A DNA stretch of 14,598 bases from Desulfobulbus sp. (GTDB lineage: Bacteria; Desulfobacterota; Desulfobulbia; Desulfobulbales; Desulfobulbaceae): positions 1 to 14,598 of the forward strand of contig JAUVLX010000055.1 in assembly GCA_030600525.1 (NCBI GenBank), given 5' to 3'. Below, in pieces: positions 14,255-14,598 of this stretch. The translations under genes and the position numbers were made by a program. How positions within the stretch are numbered: the first letter of the stretch is position 1; the number at the start of each line of letters is the position of its first letter. Below the pieces are notes generated by a model. The model was not told the origin of the DNA. It searched no databases and worked only from the letters and a program-made list of their open reading frames with translations.

Positions 14255-14528
14255 GGCCGGTGTTTTTTTTTTGCTAGTCAACCTCAACCTGCAGTTTTCA
14301 GATTTGTTGAAAAAGATGGTCTCGCTCTGATTCCATATCTTGGATTGTTGTATCTTTCTTGCTGCCGAAAGCCTCTGGAAGCGCATCAAGAGCTTCTTTC
14401 TTCCAGCGGTTTACCTGACTGACGTGTATGCCAAACTCCGAGGCGATCTCGTTAGTCGTTTTTTGACCCTTTATAGCAGCCAAGGCTACCTTGGCTTTAA
14501 AGCTTTTCGTGTGATTTTTTCGTTTCAT
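14249..14528 (-). pseudogene. IS3-family transposase orfA with two in-frame stops
   Basis: The product starts MKRKNHTKSFKAKVALAAIK and contains a helix-turn-helix around TTNEIASEFGIHVSQVNRWK, as in IS3 orfA proteins. ERDHLFQQI is followed by TGA (14300-14298), then KLQVEVD, then TAG (14276-14274), then QKKNTGHL. The intact family reads QIG.L.VE.DWLKKK, so the stops replace Gly and Trp codons. A run of ten A (minus strand, 14272-14263) is the expected site of the programmed -1 frameshift into orfB. Element copy 4 interrupts the frame directly after this. Confidence 0.85.
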
Positions 14529-14598
14529 GTATCCCCCTTTTGGACAGCGTGCACTCTACCTTAACACACTGTCTCATTTTCAGGGTCCACTATATGTC

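Larger units (their letters stand above)
13870..14589 (-). mobile_element. Decayed IS3-family insertion sequence with a nested repeat element
   Basis: Read on the minus strand, the element begins at 14589 with TGGACCCTGAAAATGAGACA, a TG-starting end typical of IS3-family elements. orfA follows, then an interrupted orfB that stops near 13870. The far end, most of orfB with its DDE catalytic core, and the second inverted repeat are missing, so it cannot be autonomous. Copy 4 of the MITE-like family sits inside it at 14059-14248. Confidence 0.82.

Overview
The window looks like ordinary chromosomal sequence of a Gram-negative bacterium, most likely a Desulfobulbales-type Desulfobacterota (formerly Deltaproteobacteria). 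This is inferred from the gene set (DUF134, DUF4390, a short RNB nuclease, and an ftsE-ftsX-envC-ctpA cluster) and the moderate G+C content. No phylogeny could be run. The sequence appears to be chromosome core that has been invaded by small mobile elements.

Layout from left to right. Positions 1-277 hold the 5' part of a DUF4390 protein gene on the minus strand, cut by the window edge. After a 380-bp gap come a DUF134 regulator-like gene (658-969) and two dTDP-rhamnose genes, rfbB (1093-2166) and rfbC (2275-2823). Converging on these is an RNB-family ribonuclease (4950-2947). era (5420-6325) follows on the plus strand. The minus-strand division cluster ftsE (10985-10263), ftsX (10250-9363), envC (9352-8195) and ctpA (7881-6511) runs toward era. 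gph (11417-12082) and a DUF445 membrane protein gene (12144-13745) form a plus-strand pair. The right end is a decayed IS3-family element (about 13870-14589).

How the genes work together. FtsE and FtsX form the membrane complex that controls the LytM-domain activator EnvC, which switches on septal amidases. CtpA is a periplasmic processing protease often encoded beside them. RfbB and RfbC supply two of the four steps to dTDP-L-rhamnose; RfbA and RfbD are not in the window. Era (ribosome assembly) and the RNB nuclease both act on RNA.

The main unexpected content is a family of four non-coding, palindromic, MITE-like elements of 138-190 bp, all in the same orientation (5161-5336, 6325-6462, 7940-8113, 14059-14248). 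Three have exact 6-7 bp direct repeats abutting inverted-repeat ends. One supplies the last base of the era stop codon. One lies between envC and ctpA. One is nested in the IS3 remnant, and removing it in silico restores the expected orfA/orfB overlap. A second non-coding region of interest is the 431-bp ftsE-gph gap, which holds a run of inverted repeats. I found no defence system, CRISPR array, prophage, tRNA or rRNA.
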